Assembly: GCA_035533295.1 (NCBI GenBank)
Contig: DATLUA010000014.1
Span: 32,284 to 96,283, forward strand
DNA: 64,000 nucleotides
Origin: JAGWJU01 sp035533295
Lineage (GTDB): Bacteria; Elusimicrobiota; Elusimicrobia; UBA1565; UBA9628
Reading direction: 5' to 3'
The notes under the pieces are model-generated. The model was not told the origin of the DNA. It searched no databases and saw only the letters and a program-made list of their open reading frames with translations. This document shows, in pieces, positions 1 through 8,365 of the stretch. Made by a program: the position numbers and the translations under genes. Position 1 is the first letter of the stretch, and every line of letters starts with the position of its first letter.

Positions 1-112
1 GAAGGGAGGATTCTCCACGCGGCGATTTTAACAAATGCGCGTTGGCCGCGGGCGCTTGTCCGCCTCCTACGCGAAAAGGTAGCATTGGTAAGACCTTTCG
101 GAGGGCAGAAGA
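1..112. other. Leading intergenic segment
   Basis: I see no gene in the first 112 bases. A Shine-Dalgarno-like GGAGGG sits about 7 nt before the ATG at 113 and belongs to the first gene. No convincing promoter or RNA structure is visible. An upstream gene may end outside the window. Confidence 0.5.
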
Positions 113-394
113 ATGAAGCTATTCCTGGCGCACTGCGGTTTTTACGACCAAGCTTTAGCCGAGGGTGGGCGCAATATTTTTGAAAGCCACCACAATTTCT
201 ATGTCGCCGCCTCCGATGCCGCCGTGGCCAAGGCTCAGGTGAAGGAGAAGCCGCTTTTCAAGGACAAGAAGATGCACGTGGACGGCCTCCATGAAATTTC
301 AGCCGTGGACGGCTACCGCGTCGTCCTGGAGCCCGCCGCGGCGGGCTCGGAAGGCGTGCGCTCGGTCGGCTACGACGAGGCCAAGTCGCTTTGA
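113..394 (+). CDS. DUF1543-like small protein
   Basis: This is a 93-residue soluble protein with no signal peptide. The opening MKLFLAHCGFYD, the central acidic and aromatic block, and the segment KKMHVDGLHEISAVDGYRV resemble DUF1543 proteins, whose hallmark is a lysine/leucine-histidine-x-D stretch followed by VDGY. The function of the family is not established. A good ribosome site (GGAGGG) lies just before the ATG. The slipin gene follows after 26 nt on the same strand, so the two may be cotranscribed, but no functional link is known. The family resemblance is recognised by eye and has not been searched. Confidence 0.6.
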   Translation: MKLFLAHCGFYDQALAEGGRNIFESHHNFYVAASDAAVAKAQVKEKPLFKDKKMHVDGLHEISAVDGYRVVLEPAAAGSEGVRSVGYDEAKSL

Positions 395-420
395 TTCGTT
401 TCTAGGGAGGTAAAACCCTT

Positions 421-1173
421 ATGCCCATGCTGGCTCCTCTGGTCGTTCTCGTCGGTCTCATCGCCGTTTCTGTCAAAATCATCGCGGAGTATGATCGCCT
501 GGTCATTTTTGTCTTGGGACGCATCTGGAAAGTCGGCGGGCCCGGGCCCTGCATCGTCGTCCCGGTCATCATGAGCGCGCAAAGGGTGAGCATGAGGACG
601 TTGGTGCTCGAAGTTCCGCCGCAAGACATCATCACGCGCGACAACGTTTCCGTCAAGGTCAACGCCGTGGTTTATTTCAGGGTCATCGACGCCGAGAAGG
701 CCGTGCTCCAAGTCGAGAATTACGCTTATGCGACCAGCCAAATCGCGCAGACGACGCTGCGCAGCGTCCTGGGAAAGATGGAATTGGACGACCTGCTGGC
801 CAATCGGGACAAAATAAACATGGAGCTGCAGCAGATTCTGGATTCCCACACCGAGCCCTGGGGCGTCAAGGTCTCCAACGTCGAGGTGAAAAACGTGGAC
901 ATTCCTGCGGACATGCAGGGGGCCATCGCGGCCCAGGCCGAGGCCGAGCGCGAGCGCCGCGCCAAGATTATTCATGCCGAGGGCGAGCTTCAGGCCTCGG
1001 AGAAGCTGGGTCAGGCCGCCGCGATTTTATCCGCCAACCCGGCCTCCATTCAATTGCGCTACCTGCAGACGCTGTCCGAGATTTCCACCGATAAGAACAC
1101 CATCACCGTCTTCCCGGTGCCCGTGGACATCCTCTCCTCGTTCATGGACTTCGTGAAGACGAAGAAAGGCTAG
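421..1173 (+). CDS. Slipin family protein (SPFH/stomatin-like)
   Basis: This 250-residue membrane-associated SPFH-domain protein starts with a hydrophobic segment (about residues 3-22), followed by the typical EYDRLVIFVLGR entry into the SPFH fold. The central part has the stomatin signatures RTLVLEVPPQDIITRDNVSV and LRSVLGKMELDDLL. The C-terminal third, from about residue 165, is an alanine/glutamate-rich helix (AAQAEAERERRAKI) that oligomerises in this family. Slipins form large membrane rings or scaffolds and often sit next to an NfeD protease gene; no NfeD partner is present here. A clear AGGGAGGT ribosome site precedes the ATG. HemW follows after 13 nt. Confidence 0.9.
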   Translation: MPMLAPLVVLVGLIAVSVKIIAEYDRLVIFVLGRIWKVGGPGPCIVVPVIMSAQRVSMRTLVLEVPPQDIITRDNVSVKVNAVVYFRVIDAEKAVLQVENYAYATSQIAQTTLRSVLGKMELDDLLANRDKINMELQQILDSHTEPWGVKVSNVEVKNVDIPADMQGAIAAQAEAERERRAKIIHAEGELQASEKLGQAAAILSANPASIQLRYLQTLSEISTDKNTITVFPVPVDILSSFMDFVKTKKG

Positions 1174-1186
1174 GAGGCGCCGCGTC

Positions 1187-2299
1187 GTGCCGCCGAAGCT
1201 GGGGCTTTACGTTCATATCCCTTTCTGCTCGGTCAAGTGCTTCTACTGCGACTTCGCGTCTTTCGCCGGACGCAAGGACGTGGCCGCCCGCTATTTGAGC
1301 GCGCTTAAGGCCGAGGCGGCCCTGCTGGGACGGCGAAAACCCGAGACGCTCTATATCGGCGGCGGCACGCCGTCGGAGCTGGACGCCGGCGAGATCGAGC
1401 GCCTCTTCTCATTGATTTACGAGGCTTATCCGCGGTCGCGCTTCATCGAAACTACGTTTGAGGCCAATCCGGAGAGCTTGAGCGCTGAGAAACTGGAAGT
1501 TTTAAATCGTTGGGGGGTCTCCCGCCTAAGTCTGGGCTTGCAGACCACCGACGCAGCCCTGCTCAAATCCATCGGGCGCCGCCATTCGCGGGAGGATTTC
1601 TTTTCGGTTTTCCGCTTGGCGCGGGAGATGGGGGATTGGGCCGTTTCCGTCGATTTGATGTACGGTCTGCCGGGCCAGGGCGCGGCGTCCCACCGCAAAA
1701 GCCTTGAGGAAGTGCTGGCCCTGGAGCCGGAGCATCTCTCGCTTTACGGCCTGCACGTCGAGGACAAGACGGTTTTCGGCCGCAAGGGGTTCGAGACGGA
1801 CGAGGACGCCGGGCGCGAGATGTACGAGACGAGCCTGGAGCTTATCGATAAGGCGGGGCTTGTCCGCTACGAGCTTTCCAATTTCGCCCGGCCGGGATTC
1901 GAATCGCTCCACAACGCCATTTATTGGCGGGACGGCGAATACATCGGCTTGGGCTGCGGCGCCGCTGCTCATTTAGACGGAGTGCGCAGCGCGAACGCTC
2001 CGGCGCTTATCCCTTACTGCGTGAAGGTCGAAGGCGGGGTTCGGCCCATCGTCGAACAGGAGCGGCTCTCCGGCAAGGAGAAATTGGGGGAAAAAATTCT
2101 CCTTGGCTTGCGCTTGGCCGAGGGCATCGATTTGGAAGGACCCGAGGAGCGGGAGTTCGCCGGGGAGTGGAGCGAACTGGAGGATTTGCGTTTGGTGGAG
2201 CGCGCCAATTCCCGCGTGCGGCTGTCCCGCGAAGGCGTGTTTCTGGCCAACGAGGTGTTCTGCCGCTTCGTGGCGCCCTTCGCCGAAAGCGCCCGGTGA
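1187..2299 (+). CDS. hemW: HemW-like radical SAM heme chaperone
   Basis: The protein has 370 residues and starts at GTG, chosen because AGGAGG lies 9 nt upstream at the end of the slipin gene. The N-terminus has PFCSVKCFYC, giving the 4Fe-4S cysteines C14, C18 and C21 of the CxxxCxxC motif. GGGTPS follows, then an HNxxYW element (HNAIYW) typical of HemW/HemN-family proteins, and a C-terminal winged-helix-like HemN_C region. The length fits HemW (about 370-400) rather than coproporphyrinogen dehydrogenase HemN (about 450). HemW is thought to transfer heme, so a heme-biosynthetic activity should not be assumed. The response regulator starts 4 nt after the stop. Confidence 0.88.
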   Translation: MPPKLGLYVHIPFCSVKCFYCDFASFAGRKDVAARYLSALKAEAALLGRRKPETLYIGGGTPSELDAGEIERLFSLIYEAYPRSRFIETTFEANPESLSAEKLEVLNRWGVSRLSLGLQTTDAALLKSIGRRHSREDFFSVFRLAREMGDWAVSVDLMYGLPGQGAASHRKSLEEVLALEPEHLSLYGLHVEDKTVFGRKGFETDEDAGREMYETSLELIDKAGLVRYELSNFARPGFESLHNAIYWRDGEYIGLGCGAAAHLDGVRSANAPALIPYCVKVEGGVRPIVEQERLSGKEKLGEKILLGLRLAEGIDLEGPEEREFAGEWSELEDLRLVERANSRVRLSREGVFLANEVFCRFVAPFAESAR

Positions 2300-2303
2300 A
2301 TTT

Positions 2304-2711
2304 ATGAGTGAAAATAATCAAGGCGGAATGCGGCAAAAGAAAGTCCTCATCATCGACGACGATGATATGCTCCGGGCGACGCTCAAGATCGCCCTGAGCT
2401 ACGTGAATTTCGACGCGATCGACTCCGGCGAGGCGACGGAGGCTTTCGGCCTGGCGTCCTCCGCCAAGCCGGACGTCATCCTGCTCGACCTTTACATGCC
2501 CGGCATCAACGGCATCGAAATCCTAAAGAAGCTCAAGGCGGAGAAGGACACCGTGCGCATCCCCGTGGTCATCTTCACGGGCTCGGGAGAGGTCAAGGAC
2601 GTGGTGGAGGGCATCAACGCGGGCGCTTTCGACTACATCGTCAAACCCGTAGACTCCAAGCTGCTGGTGGAGAAAATCCGCAAGGCGCTCAAGGTGAATC
2701 CTCGGCCATGA
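2304..2711 (+). CDS. Single-domain response regulator
   Basis: This 135-residue CheY-like receiver protein has no output domain. The acidic pocket is DDDD at about residues 18-21, the phosphoacceptor is D62 in LLDLYMPG, the conserved threonine is T92 (IFTGS) and the lysine is K114 (IVKPVD). An in-frame upstream extension exists, but it would overlap hemW by almost 200 nt and read nonsense, so the ATG at 2304 is preferred. It probably acts as a phosphorelay intermediate or through protein contacts. No histidine kinase is nearby. Its end overlaps the valS start by 4 nt (ATGA). Confidence 0.9.
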   Translation: MSENNQGGMRQKKVLIIDDDDMLRATLKIALSYVNFDAIDSGEATEAFGLASSAKPDVILLDLYMPGINGIEILKKLKAEKDTVRIPVVIFTGSGEVKDVVEGINAGAFDYIVKPVDSKLLVEKIRKALKVNPRP

Positions 2712-5422
2712 GCCTCGACAAGGCCTACGCGCCCAAGCCCGTCGAGGAGCGGTGGATTTCGGCCTGGAAAACGGCCGGACTTTTTTCGCCCAAGCCGCAG
2801 CCCGGCGCCGGGCCGAAGTTCGTGGTCGTGATTCCGCCGCCCAACGTGACGGGCGCCCTGCATTTGGGCCACGCGCTCAACAACACGCTCCAAGATGTCT
2901 TGGTCCGCTGGCGGCGGATGTCCGGCGATCAGACGTGCTGGGTCCCGGGAACGGACCACGGCGGCATCGCGACGCAGAACGTCATGGAAAAACAGCTCAA
3001 GGCCGAGAATTTGTCCCGGCACGACCTGGGCCGCGATAAATTTTTGGAGCGCATGCGGGACTGGACGCGGGAGTGCAAGAAAACCATCCTGGGCCAGCTG
3101 GAGAAGCTGGGCTGCGCGCTCGATTTTTCCCGCGAAGCCTTCACCATGGACGAGGCCCGGGGACGCTCGGTGCGCGCGGCCTTCAAAGTCCTGTGGGACA
3201 AGGGCCTGATTTACCGCGGGCTCCGGATGGTCAACTGGTGCGTGCGCTGCGGCACGGCGCTTTCCGACATCGAGGTCGAGTACGAGGAGAGAAAGGGGCG
3301 CCTGTGGCACATCCATTATCCCTTGGCCGACAATTCGGAGGGCGTGATGGTGGCGACCACGCGGCCGGAGACGCTTTTGGGCGATACGGCCGTGGCGGTC
3401 AACCCCAAGGACGCGCGCTACGCGCATCTTATCGGCAAGAAGCTGAGGCTTCCCCTGTTGGGGCGGGAAATCCCGGTTGTGGCCGACGAGGTCGTCGACA
3501 TGGAGTTCGGGACGGGCGCGGTCAAGGTCACGCCGGCCCACGATCCGGCGGACTTCGAGATCGGCGAACGGCATTCGCTGCCGTCCATCACGGTCATTTC
3601 CCTCGACGGACACATAGCGGCCGAGGGCGGACTCTACGCGGGCTTGTCCCGCGAGCAGGCGCGGCAGAAAATCGTCGAGGACTTGAAGGCCTCGGCCCTG
3701 TTGCGCAAGGAGGAGGACTACCGGCACTCGGTCGGGGTATGCTACCGGTGCGCGAGCCCCATCGAGCCCTTGGTGTCCCCGCAGTGGTTCGTAAGCATGA
3801 AGGATCTCGCCCGCCCGGCCTTGGAGGCGCTGGATGGCGGAAGCTTCGCCATTCGCCCTGAGAATTGGGCCAAGCCCTACCGGGACTGGCTTTCCGGCAT
3901 CAAGGATTGGTGCGTCTCCCGGCAGATTTGGTGGGGGCACCGCATCCCGGTCTGGTACTGCCTGGACTGCAATGATTTGTCGAGCCGACCCTTCCATCAA
4001 GCCGGGGATTTAAAAGGCGTGGTTTCTGATGAAAAGCCCGCGGCCTGCCCTTACTGCCGGTCCCAAGAAGGGAATTTCATGCAGGACCCCGACGTCCTGG
4101 ACACTTGGTTTTCCTCATCGCTGTGGCCCATGTCCGTGTTCGGCTGGCCGGAGAAGACGCGCGATTTTGAAGCGTATTATCCGACCTCGGTCCTGGTGAC
4201 CGGCTATGAAATCATCTACCTGTGGGTCGCGCGGATGCAGATGATGGGGCTGGAGTTCACCGGCCGGCCGCCGTTTTCCACGGCCGTCATCCACGGCATC
4301 GTGCGCGACAAAAGCGGCCGCAAGATGTCCAAGTCGCTTGGGAACGTGGTCGATCCCCTGGTGCTCATGGATAAGTTCGGAACCGACGCGCTGCGCTTCT
4401 CCCTGATGCGCGACGCGCGCCTGGGCAAGGATATCCATTTCTCGGAAGAGACGGTGGCCGGGTCGCGCAATTTCGTCAACAAGATATGGAACACGGCGCG
4501 CTTCGCGCTCATGAATCTGCCGGAAACTCCCGGCCGGGCGTACTCCTTGGATGAGTCGGACCCGCAGGCTCCTTTGGAGCTCGCCGACCGGTGGATTTTA
4601 TCCCGCTACGAAGCGCTTTCCGAGGAAGTCGCGGCCAGAATGGGCGCTTTCGAGGTGGCCGAGGCAGCCGAGTCCATTTACGGATTTCTATGGGACGAGT
4701 TCTGCGACTGGTACGTGGAGCTCGCCAAAATAAGGCTGAGCGGCGCCGATGAAAAAGCCAAGGACGCCTGCCGCTCGATTCTGGTGCATGTCCTCTCCGG
4801 AACGCTTAAAATGCTCCACCCTTTCATGCCCTTCATCACCGAGGAGCTCTATGCCCAGTTGAAGCCCTACGCCGGAGAGCGCGCCGATTTTCTGCTTGCG
4901 GCCGGATTTTCCAAGGCCGCGCCTCGGTGGCGCGACGCCGCGGCGGAGGAGAGGATGTCCGCCGTCATGGAGATCACGGGTTCCATCCGGGCTCTGCGCG
5001 CCCAGTTGAACGTTCCGCCGGGCCTCAAAATACGGGCGGTCGCCATCGGAGGCAATCCGGAAACCAGGGCCTTGGCCCAGGAGCGGACCGATTATATCCA
5101 AGTCTTGGCCCGACTCGGGGAGGTGGAATTCTCCCCGGTCCAGGAAAGCCGCCAACCGCAAAGCGCCACGGCGCTCGCCCGGGGCATGACGTTCTTGATT
5201 CCCTTGGCCGGCGTCATCGACTTCGCCAAGGAGCGCGCGCGGCTGGAAAAGGAACTGGCCAAGGCCGACTCGGACGTGAAAAAAATCGCGGCGAAAGCCG
5301 AGAATCCAGATTTTTTGAAGCACGCTCGGGCCGAGGAGGTCGAAACGGCGCGCGCCCAGTACCGGGCGGCCCTGGAGCGAAAGTCCCGCCTCGAGGAAAC
5401 TCTTTCCTCGGTTTTGAACTAG
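2708..5422 (+). CDS. valS: Valyl-tRNA synthetase
   Basis: This 904-residue class I aminoacyl-tRNA synthetase charges tRNA-Val. The HIGH signature is HLGH at residues 52-55 (PPNVTGALHLGH) and the KMSKS signature is at 539-543 (GRKMSKSLGN). Between them is the CP1 editing domain with TTRPETLLGDTAVAV. Several CxxC pairs (CVRC, CYRC, CLDC, CPYC) suggest structural zinc, as in Thermus-type ValRS. The C-terminus, from about residue 840, is the charged coiled-coil arm that binds the tRNA corner (DFAKERARLEKEL). Length and domain order are normal. It is translationally coupled to the response regulator through ATGA and ends 28 nt from a convergent gene. Confidence 0.97.
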   Translation: MSLDKAYAPKPVEERWISAWKTAGLFSPKPQPGAGPKFVVVIPPPNVTGALHLGHALNNTLQDVLVRWRRMSGDQTCWVPGTDHGGIATQNVMEKQLKAENLSRHDLGRDKFLERMRDWTRECKKTILGQLEKLGCALDFSREAFTMDEARGRSVRAAFKVLWDKGLIYRGLRMVNWCVRCGTALSDIEVEYEERKGRLWHIHYPLADNSEGVMVATTRPETLLGDTAVAVNPKDARYAHLIGKKLRLPLLGREIPVVADEVVDMEFGTGAVKVTPAHDPADFEIGERHSLPSITVISLDGHIAAEGGLYAGLSREQARQKIVEDLKASALLRKEEDYRHSVGVCYRCASPIEPLVSPQWFVSMKDLARPALEALDGGSFAIRPENWAKPYRDWLSGIKDWCVSRQIWWGHRIPVWYCLDCNDLSSRPFHQAGDLKGVVSDEKPAACPYCRSQEGNFMQDPDVLDTWFSSSLWPMSVFGWPEKTRDFEAYYPTSVLVTGYEIIYLWVARMQMMGLEFTGRPPFSTAVIHGIVRDKSGRKMSKSLGNVVDPLVLMDKFGTDALRFSLMRDARLGKDIHFSEETVAGSRNFVNKIWNTARFALMNLPETPGRAYSLDESDPQAPLELADRWILSRYEALSEEVAARMGAFEVAEAAESIYGFLWDEFCDWYVELAKIRLSGADEKAKDACRSILVHVLSGTLKMLHPFMPFITEELYAQLKPYAGERADFLLAAGFSKAAPRWRDAAAEERMSAVMEITGSIRALRAQLNVPPGLKIRAVAIGGNPETRALAQERTDYIQVLARLGEVEFSPVQESRQPQSATALARGMTFLIPLAGVIDFAKERARLEKELAKADSDVKKIAAKAENPDFLKHARAEEVETARAQYRAALERKSRLEETLSSVLN

Positions 5423-5450
5423 GCCGGAACGTTTCAGGCCCGGCGCGGGA

Positions 5451-6332
5451 TTACGGAACGGGGTAGTAAATCTGCAGGTTGCCGACGTAATCTATGCGTA
5501 ACCCGAGAGTGAGGCCGGTTTGGTTCCCATTCTCATCCGATGTTTCTTCCTGCGGGGTCGAGACCAGGACCTGCGGCGTGCCGTGCGGAATTTTGCTCTC
5601 GAAAAACTGAAATCCCTTGGCGCTGTCGCCGTCCTTATAAAGGAAGACGATGGAGCGATCTCCGGTATAGCCCCCGAAATCGCCAGCGGCATTTTGGGTG
5701 AAGTCGCGATTGTAGAAGACCCGATAATTGCGGCCCGCGATACGAACTGGATAGCCGACTTGGTAGGCATTGCTGATCAGTTGGGCGATGGTGAAGACCG
5801 TGCGCGGCCCGCGCTTGGGCGCTATGATGAGCGTGCTTTGCATCGGGGAAAGTATTTTGGCTTGGACATAGACGCTGTAGGGTTGGCCATTGATCCAGGG
5901 ATGGAGGGTCCCGGACCAGAAAGGCCAATGGTGAATCATCTCCTTGCCGCGCGCCAGAATCGGGTTGACGGCGTTTTCCGGCCAGAACCCGAGAAACCAG
6001 GAGTTCTGCAGGCTCTTGATTCCAAAAACATGCACGGGGACGCCGCCGGACATGAACACGGTGTCGGTCCGCCGGATGGCGTCGAGGAGCCCCGGCAGTG
6101 GAACCTCGGCGAGGGGTTTGCCAACTGAGCGCACGGGAAGGTGATCCGGCCCCGCGGAAGGCATTGCGGCGAGCCCTTGCCTGAGGCGGTTGATATGGAT
6201 GAAGTTCCCGGAAACTCCGGCCGCGGCCTGCAGGGCTTGCAGCGCGGAAAAATCCTGGGTTTGCGCCGATGCCGCCAGCGGAAGGCCGGCGCCGATTAAA
6301 AAGCTCAACAACAAGCCGCGCGAAATCCGCAT
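5451..6332 (-). CDS. Secreted protein of unknown function
   Basis: I do not recognise the family. Starting at 6332 the protein has 293 residues and a clean signal peptide: positive MRISR, a hydrophobic core, and AASAQT as the likely cleavage site. In-frame ATGs at 6350 and 6368 are possible but only add a polar N-terminus. The mature protein is rich in aromatic and glycine residues, with no cysteine pairs and no recognisable catalytic motif. It contains FWSGTLHPWINGQPYSV and a late segment PQVLVSTPQEE. Single-copy context, convergent with valS and followed upstream by tRNA-Cys, gives no functional clue. It is likely periplasmic or exported. Confidence 0.6.
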   Translation of the reverse strand: MRISRGLLLSFLIGAGLPLAASAQTQDFSALQALQAAAGVSGNFIHINRLRQGLAAMPSAGPDHLPVRSVGKPLAEVPLPGLLDAIRRTDTVFMSGGVPVHVFGIKSLQNSWFLGFWPENAVNPILARGKEMIHHWPFWSGTLHPWINGQPYSVYVQAKILSPMQSTLIIAPKRGPRTVFTIAQLISNAYQVGYPVRIAGRNYRVFYNRDFTQNAAGDFGGYTGDRSIVFLYKDGDSAKGFQFFESKIPHGTPQVLVSTPQEETSDENGNQTGLTLGLRIDYVGNLQIYYPVP

Positions 6333-6445
6333 AAGGCCATTATGGCTCATCCTGGCTCGTGCGCGCATGGGCCGTCGGGGCCGCGATGGGAGGCCCGAAG
6401 GTCCCAGGAGGCAGCGATATTTTCAAGTCCGAAGGGTCAGGGCGG

Positions 6446-6519
6446 AGGTGCGAACGGGATTCGAACCCGTGAATAACGGTTTTGCAGACCGTCCCCTTGG
6501 ACCACTTGGGTATCGCACC
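6446..6519 (-). tRNA. tRNA-Cys (GCA)
   Basis: On the minus strand the sequence folds as a full cloverleaf. The 7-bp acceptor is GGTGCGA pairing with TCGCACC. The anticodon loop is CTGCAAA with anticodon GCA, and the T arm is CGGGTTCGAATCCCG. The discriminator base is U (complement of A at 6446), which is the classical identity element of tRNA-Cys. CCA is not encoded. Confidence 0.95.
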
Positions 6520-6579
6520 GAAAGCGGGTAGAGACGGCGCATAGTTTACAATTTTTTATGCGGATCGAGGGGCGGCGGA

Positions 6580-7590
6580 TTAGAGCCCGCGGGCCCGGAC
6601 GTCGTGGATTTGAATCATGCCCACGGCGTGGCGCGCGCGGTCCACGACGGGAAGGACGTTGAAGGGGTTTTTCCGGTTTTCCATGAGCGCGATGGCCTTG
6701 ACGGCGGGCTGGCTTTCCTCGATGGCGGTGGGGCGGGGGTTCATGATGGTGCGGATATTTTTGGTGAAGATGTTCCCACCTTTTTTCAAGGCTTTGCGGA
6801 TGTCGTAATCAGTCACAAGGCCGACGAGGCGGCCACGGCGGTCGGTGACGGCCGCCGCGCCGGCCTGCTTTTTGGTGATTTCCACGATAAGACGCTCGAC
6901 GGAGTCTCCCACGAACACGGCGGGATTTAAATGCCCGCCGCGCATGATGTCGCGCGCGCGCAGGGTCAACCGCCGTCCGATCTGTCCGGCGGGGTGGTTG
7001 GCCGCGAAATGCTCAGCCTTGAAGTTGCGGCGCTTCATGAGCGCCACGGCCAAGGCGTCGCCGGCGGCCAGGGCCGCGGTGGTGCTCGCTGTGGGAGCCA
7101 AGTTCAAGGGGCAGGCTTCTTCAACGGCGGGAATTTCCAAGACGACGGCCGCGTGCTTGGCCAGGGTCGAACGCGGGCTCGCGGTCAGGGCGATGAGCCG
7201 GGCGCCGATGGAGCGGAGCGCGGGCAGGAGGCGGTTGAGCTCCTCCGATTCCCCTGATTTTCCCACGGCCAGGACCAAATCCTGCCTTTGGATGAAACCC
7301 AACCCTCCGTGCAGCGCGTCGCCAGGATCCAAATAGGCGGCCGGAGTGCCGGTCGAAGAGAGGGTCGCCGCTATCTTTTGGGCGATGAAGCCGGATTTGC
7401 CAACGCCCGTCACTATCACCTTGCCGCGGCAGCGCGCGAGGAGTTCCACCGCCTCGGCGTAGCTTCGGCCTACGGCTCGCCGTAGGAGAGCCAGGGCTCT
7501 GGCCTCGACGCCGATGACGCGCCGGATTTCTTTTTGCGCGGAGGCGCGGGAGGGACCTCGGGCGGCCATGGTGCGCATAGTGTAGTGCAT
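6580..7590 (-). CDS. kdsD: Arabinose-5-phosphate isomerase (KdsD/KpsF/GutQ family)
   Basis: The enzyme interconverts ribulose-5-phosphate and arabinose-5-phosphate, the first step to Kdo for lipopolysaccharide. From the start at 7590 it has 336 residues, matching the family (about 325). The SIS domain has VTGVGKSGFIAQKIA and the DPGDALHGGLGF segment that carries a conserved histidine. From about residue 215 two CBS domains follow (RDIMRGG and RTIMNPRPTAI). The open frame runs on to 8223, but that extension lies antisense to the 7660-8301 gene and looks non-coding. Alternative starts are 7578 and 7569. It could be GutQ-like in substrate context, but no sorbitol genes are nearby. Confidence 0.88.
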   Translation of the reverse strand: MHYTMRTMAARGPSRASAQKEIRRVIGVEARALALLRRAVGRSYAEAVELLARCRGKVIVTGVGKSGFIAQKIAATLSSTGTPAAYLDPGDALHGGLGFIQRQDLVLAVGKSGESEELNRLLPALRSIGARLIALTASPRSTLAKHAAVVLEIPAVEEACPLNLAPTASTTAALAAGDALAVALMKRRNFKAEHFAANHPAGQIGRRLTLRARDIMRGGHLNPAVFVGDSVERLIVEITKKQAGAAAVTDRRGRLVGLVTDYDIRKALKKGGNIFTKNIRTIMNPRPTAIEESQPAVKAIALMENRKNPFNVLPVVDRARHAVGMIQIHDVRARGL

Positions 7591-7659
7591 TGCCTCCGCC
7601 GCCCGCAAGGAGCCGTTTTGACCCATCTTTGCGGGCATCAGGTAAGGTAAAATTAAGCC

Positions 7660-8301
7660 ATGCTCGAGGCTATGTCCGGCAAATATGTCCATCTGCGGCG
7701 GGGAATCATCACGGCCTACGAGTCCTTCAGCGTGCGGAAAGATGGAGAGTGGAAGGCGGCCTGCGGTAAAAACACGGTGGGACCGGAATATCCCGCGAAT
7801 TTCATGATCGAGACGGCTTTGGACGAAACGTGGCGGGTCTCGGCGCTTGAGGCCAAGCTCAAAACCCGCTCGCGCGAGATTTCCTCGTCGTATCGTTGGT
7901 GCGCCGGCGGGTGGGGCGGCGGCGTCTCTGAAACCGGCCGAAACGCCCGTGATTGCCATATCCCCATGGTGGAAGGGCTGGAGGTTTGCTGTCCGCTGGC
8001 GTTCTTCGACGGCCTGCTTTTTCGCCGGTTGGGCCTTCTTGCAGCCAGTCAAATCCGCATCGAGCTGTTGGAGGTTCAGGAAGAAAGCCTGGAAACGGTC
8101 CAAACCTACCGGATTATCGAGCGGCTTGAGGACGAGCCGGCGCAGTGGCGCGGACAAAACGTTAGCGCCTCTCGCTATAGGATCACCGACCCCTTCGGTG
8201 AGATGGAAGGGGTTTGGGTTCATCCGAGAGGCGCCTGCCTGTGGCGGCGGACGGCGGGAGGAGAGGAGCGTTACCGGCTTATGGAGTTTTCTGAAGCCTG
8301 A
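7660..8301 (+). CDS. Uncharacterised protein, conserved-looking
   Basis: I do not recognise this 213-residue protein. It has no signal peptide or membrane segment. Tryptophan and arginine are frequent, and it alternates beta-strand-like stretches such as IRIELLEVQEES and TVQTYRIIERLE with a C-terminal VWVHPRGACLWRR strand, consistent with a small beta-barrel or beta-sandwich. A second in-frame ATG lies at 7672. A possible -10 (TAAAAT) sits exactly 6 nt before the ATG, so the transcript may be leaderless. It diverges from kdsD with a 69-nt gap. The next gene starts 64 nt downstream behind its own promoter-like sequence. Confidence 0.6.
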   Translation: MLEAMSGKYVHLRRGIITAYESFSVRKDGEWKAACGKNTVGPEYPANFMIETALDETWRVSALEAKLKTRSREISSSYRWCAGGWGGGVSETGRNARDCHIPMVEGLEVCCPLAFFDGLLFRRLGLLAASQIRIELLEVQEESLETVQTYRIIERLEDEPAQWRGQNVSASRYRITDPFGEMEGVWVHPRGACLWRRTAGGEERYRLMEFSEA

Positions 8302-8307
8302 AATTCA

Positions 8308-8337
8308 TTGCTCGACGAGGACGCGTTTCAGTAGAAT
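8308..8337 (+). promoter_or_regulatory. Candidate sigma70-type promoter
   Basis: TTGCTC at 8308-8313 and TAGAAT at 8332-8337 are separated by 18 nt. They lie in the gap before the 8366 gene, which heads the long plus-strand radical SAM run. This is the only clear promoter-like sequence I see for that run. Confidence 0.4.
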
Positions 8338-8365
8338 ACCAGTCCGTCAACAATCATAATATCCC

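Noticed and set aside
2633..4000. Long minus-strand frame (455 codons) opposite valS
   Set aside because: It is a shadow of valS in GC-rich DNA, with His/Arg/Pro-rich low-information sequence and no motif.
7591..8223. N-terminal extension of kdsD giving a 547-residue protein
   Set aside because: The extension is antisense to a well-formed plus-strand gene, is Pro/Arg-rich, and adds about 210 residues to a family of about 330.
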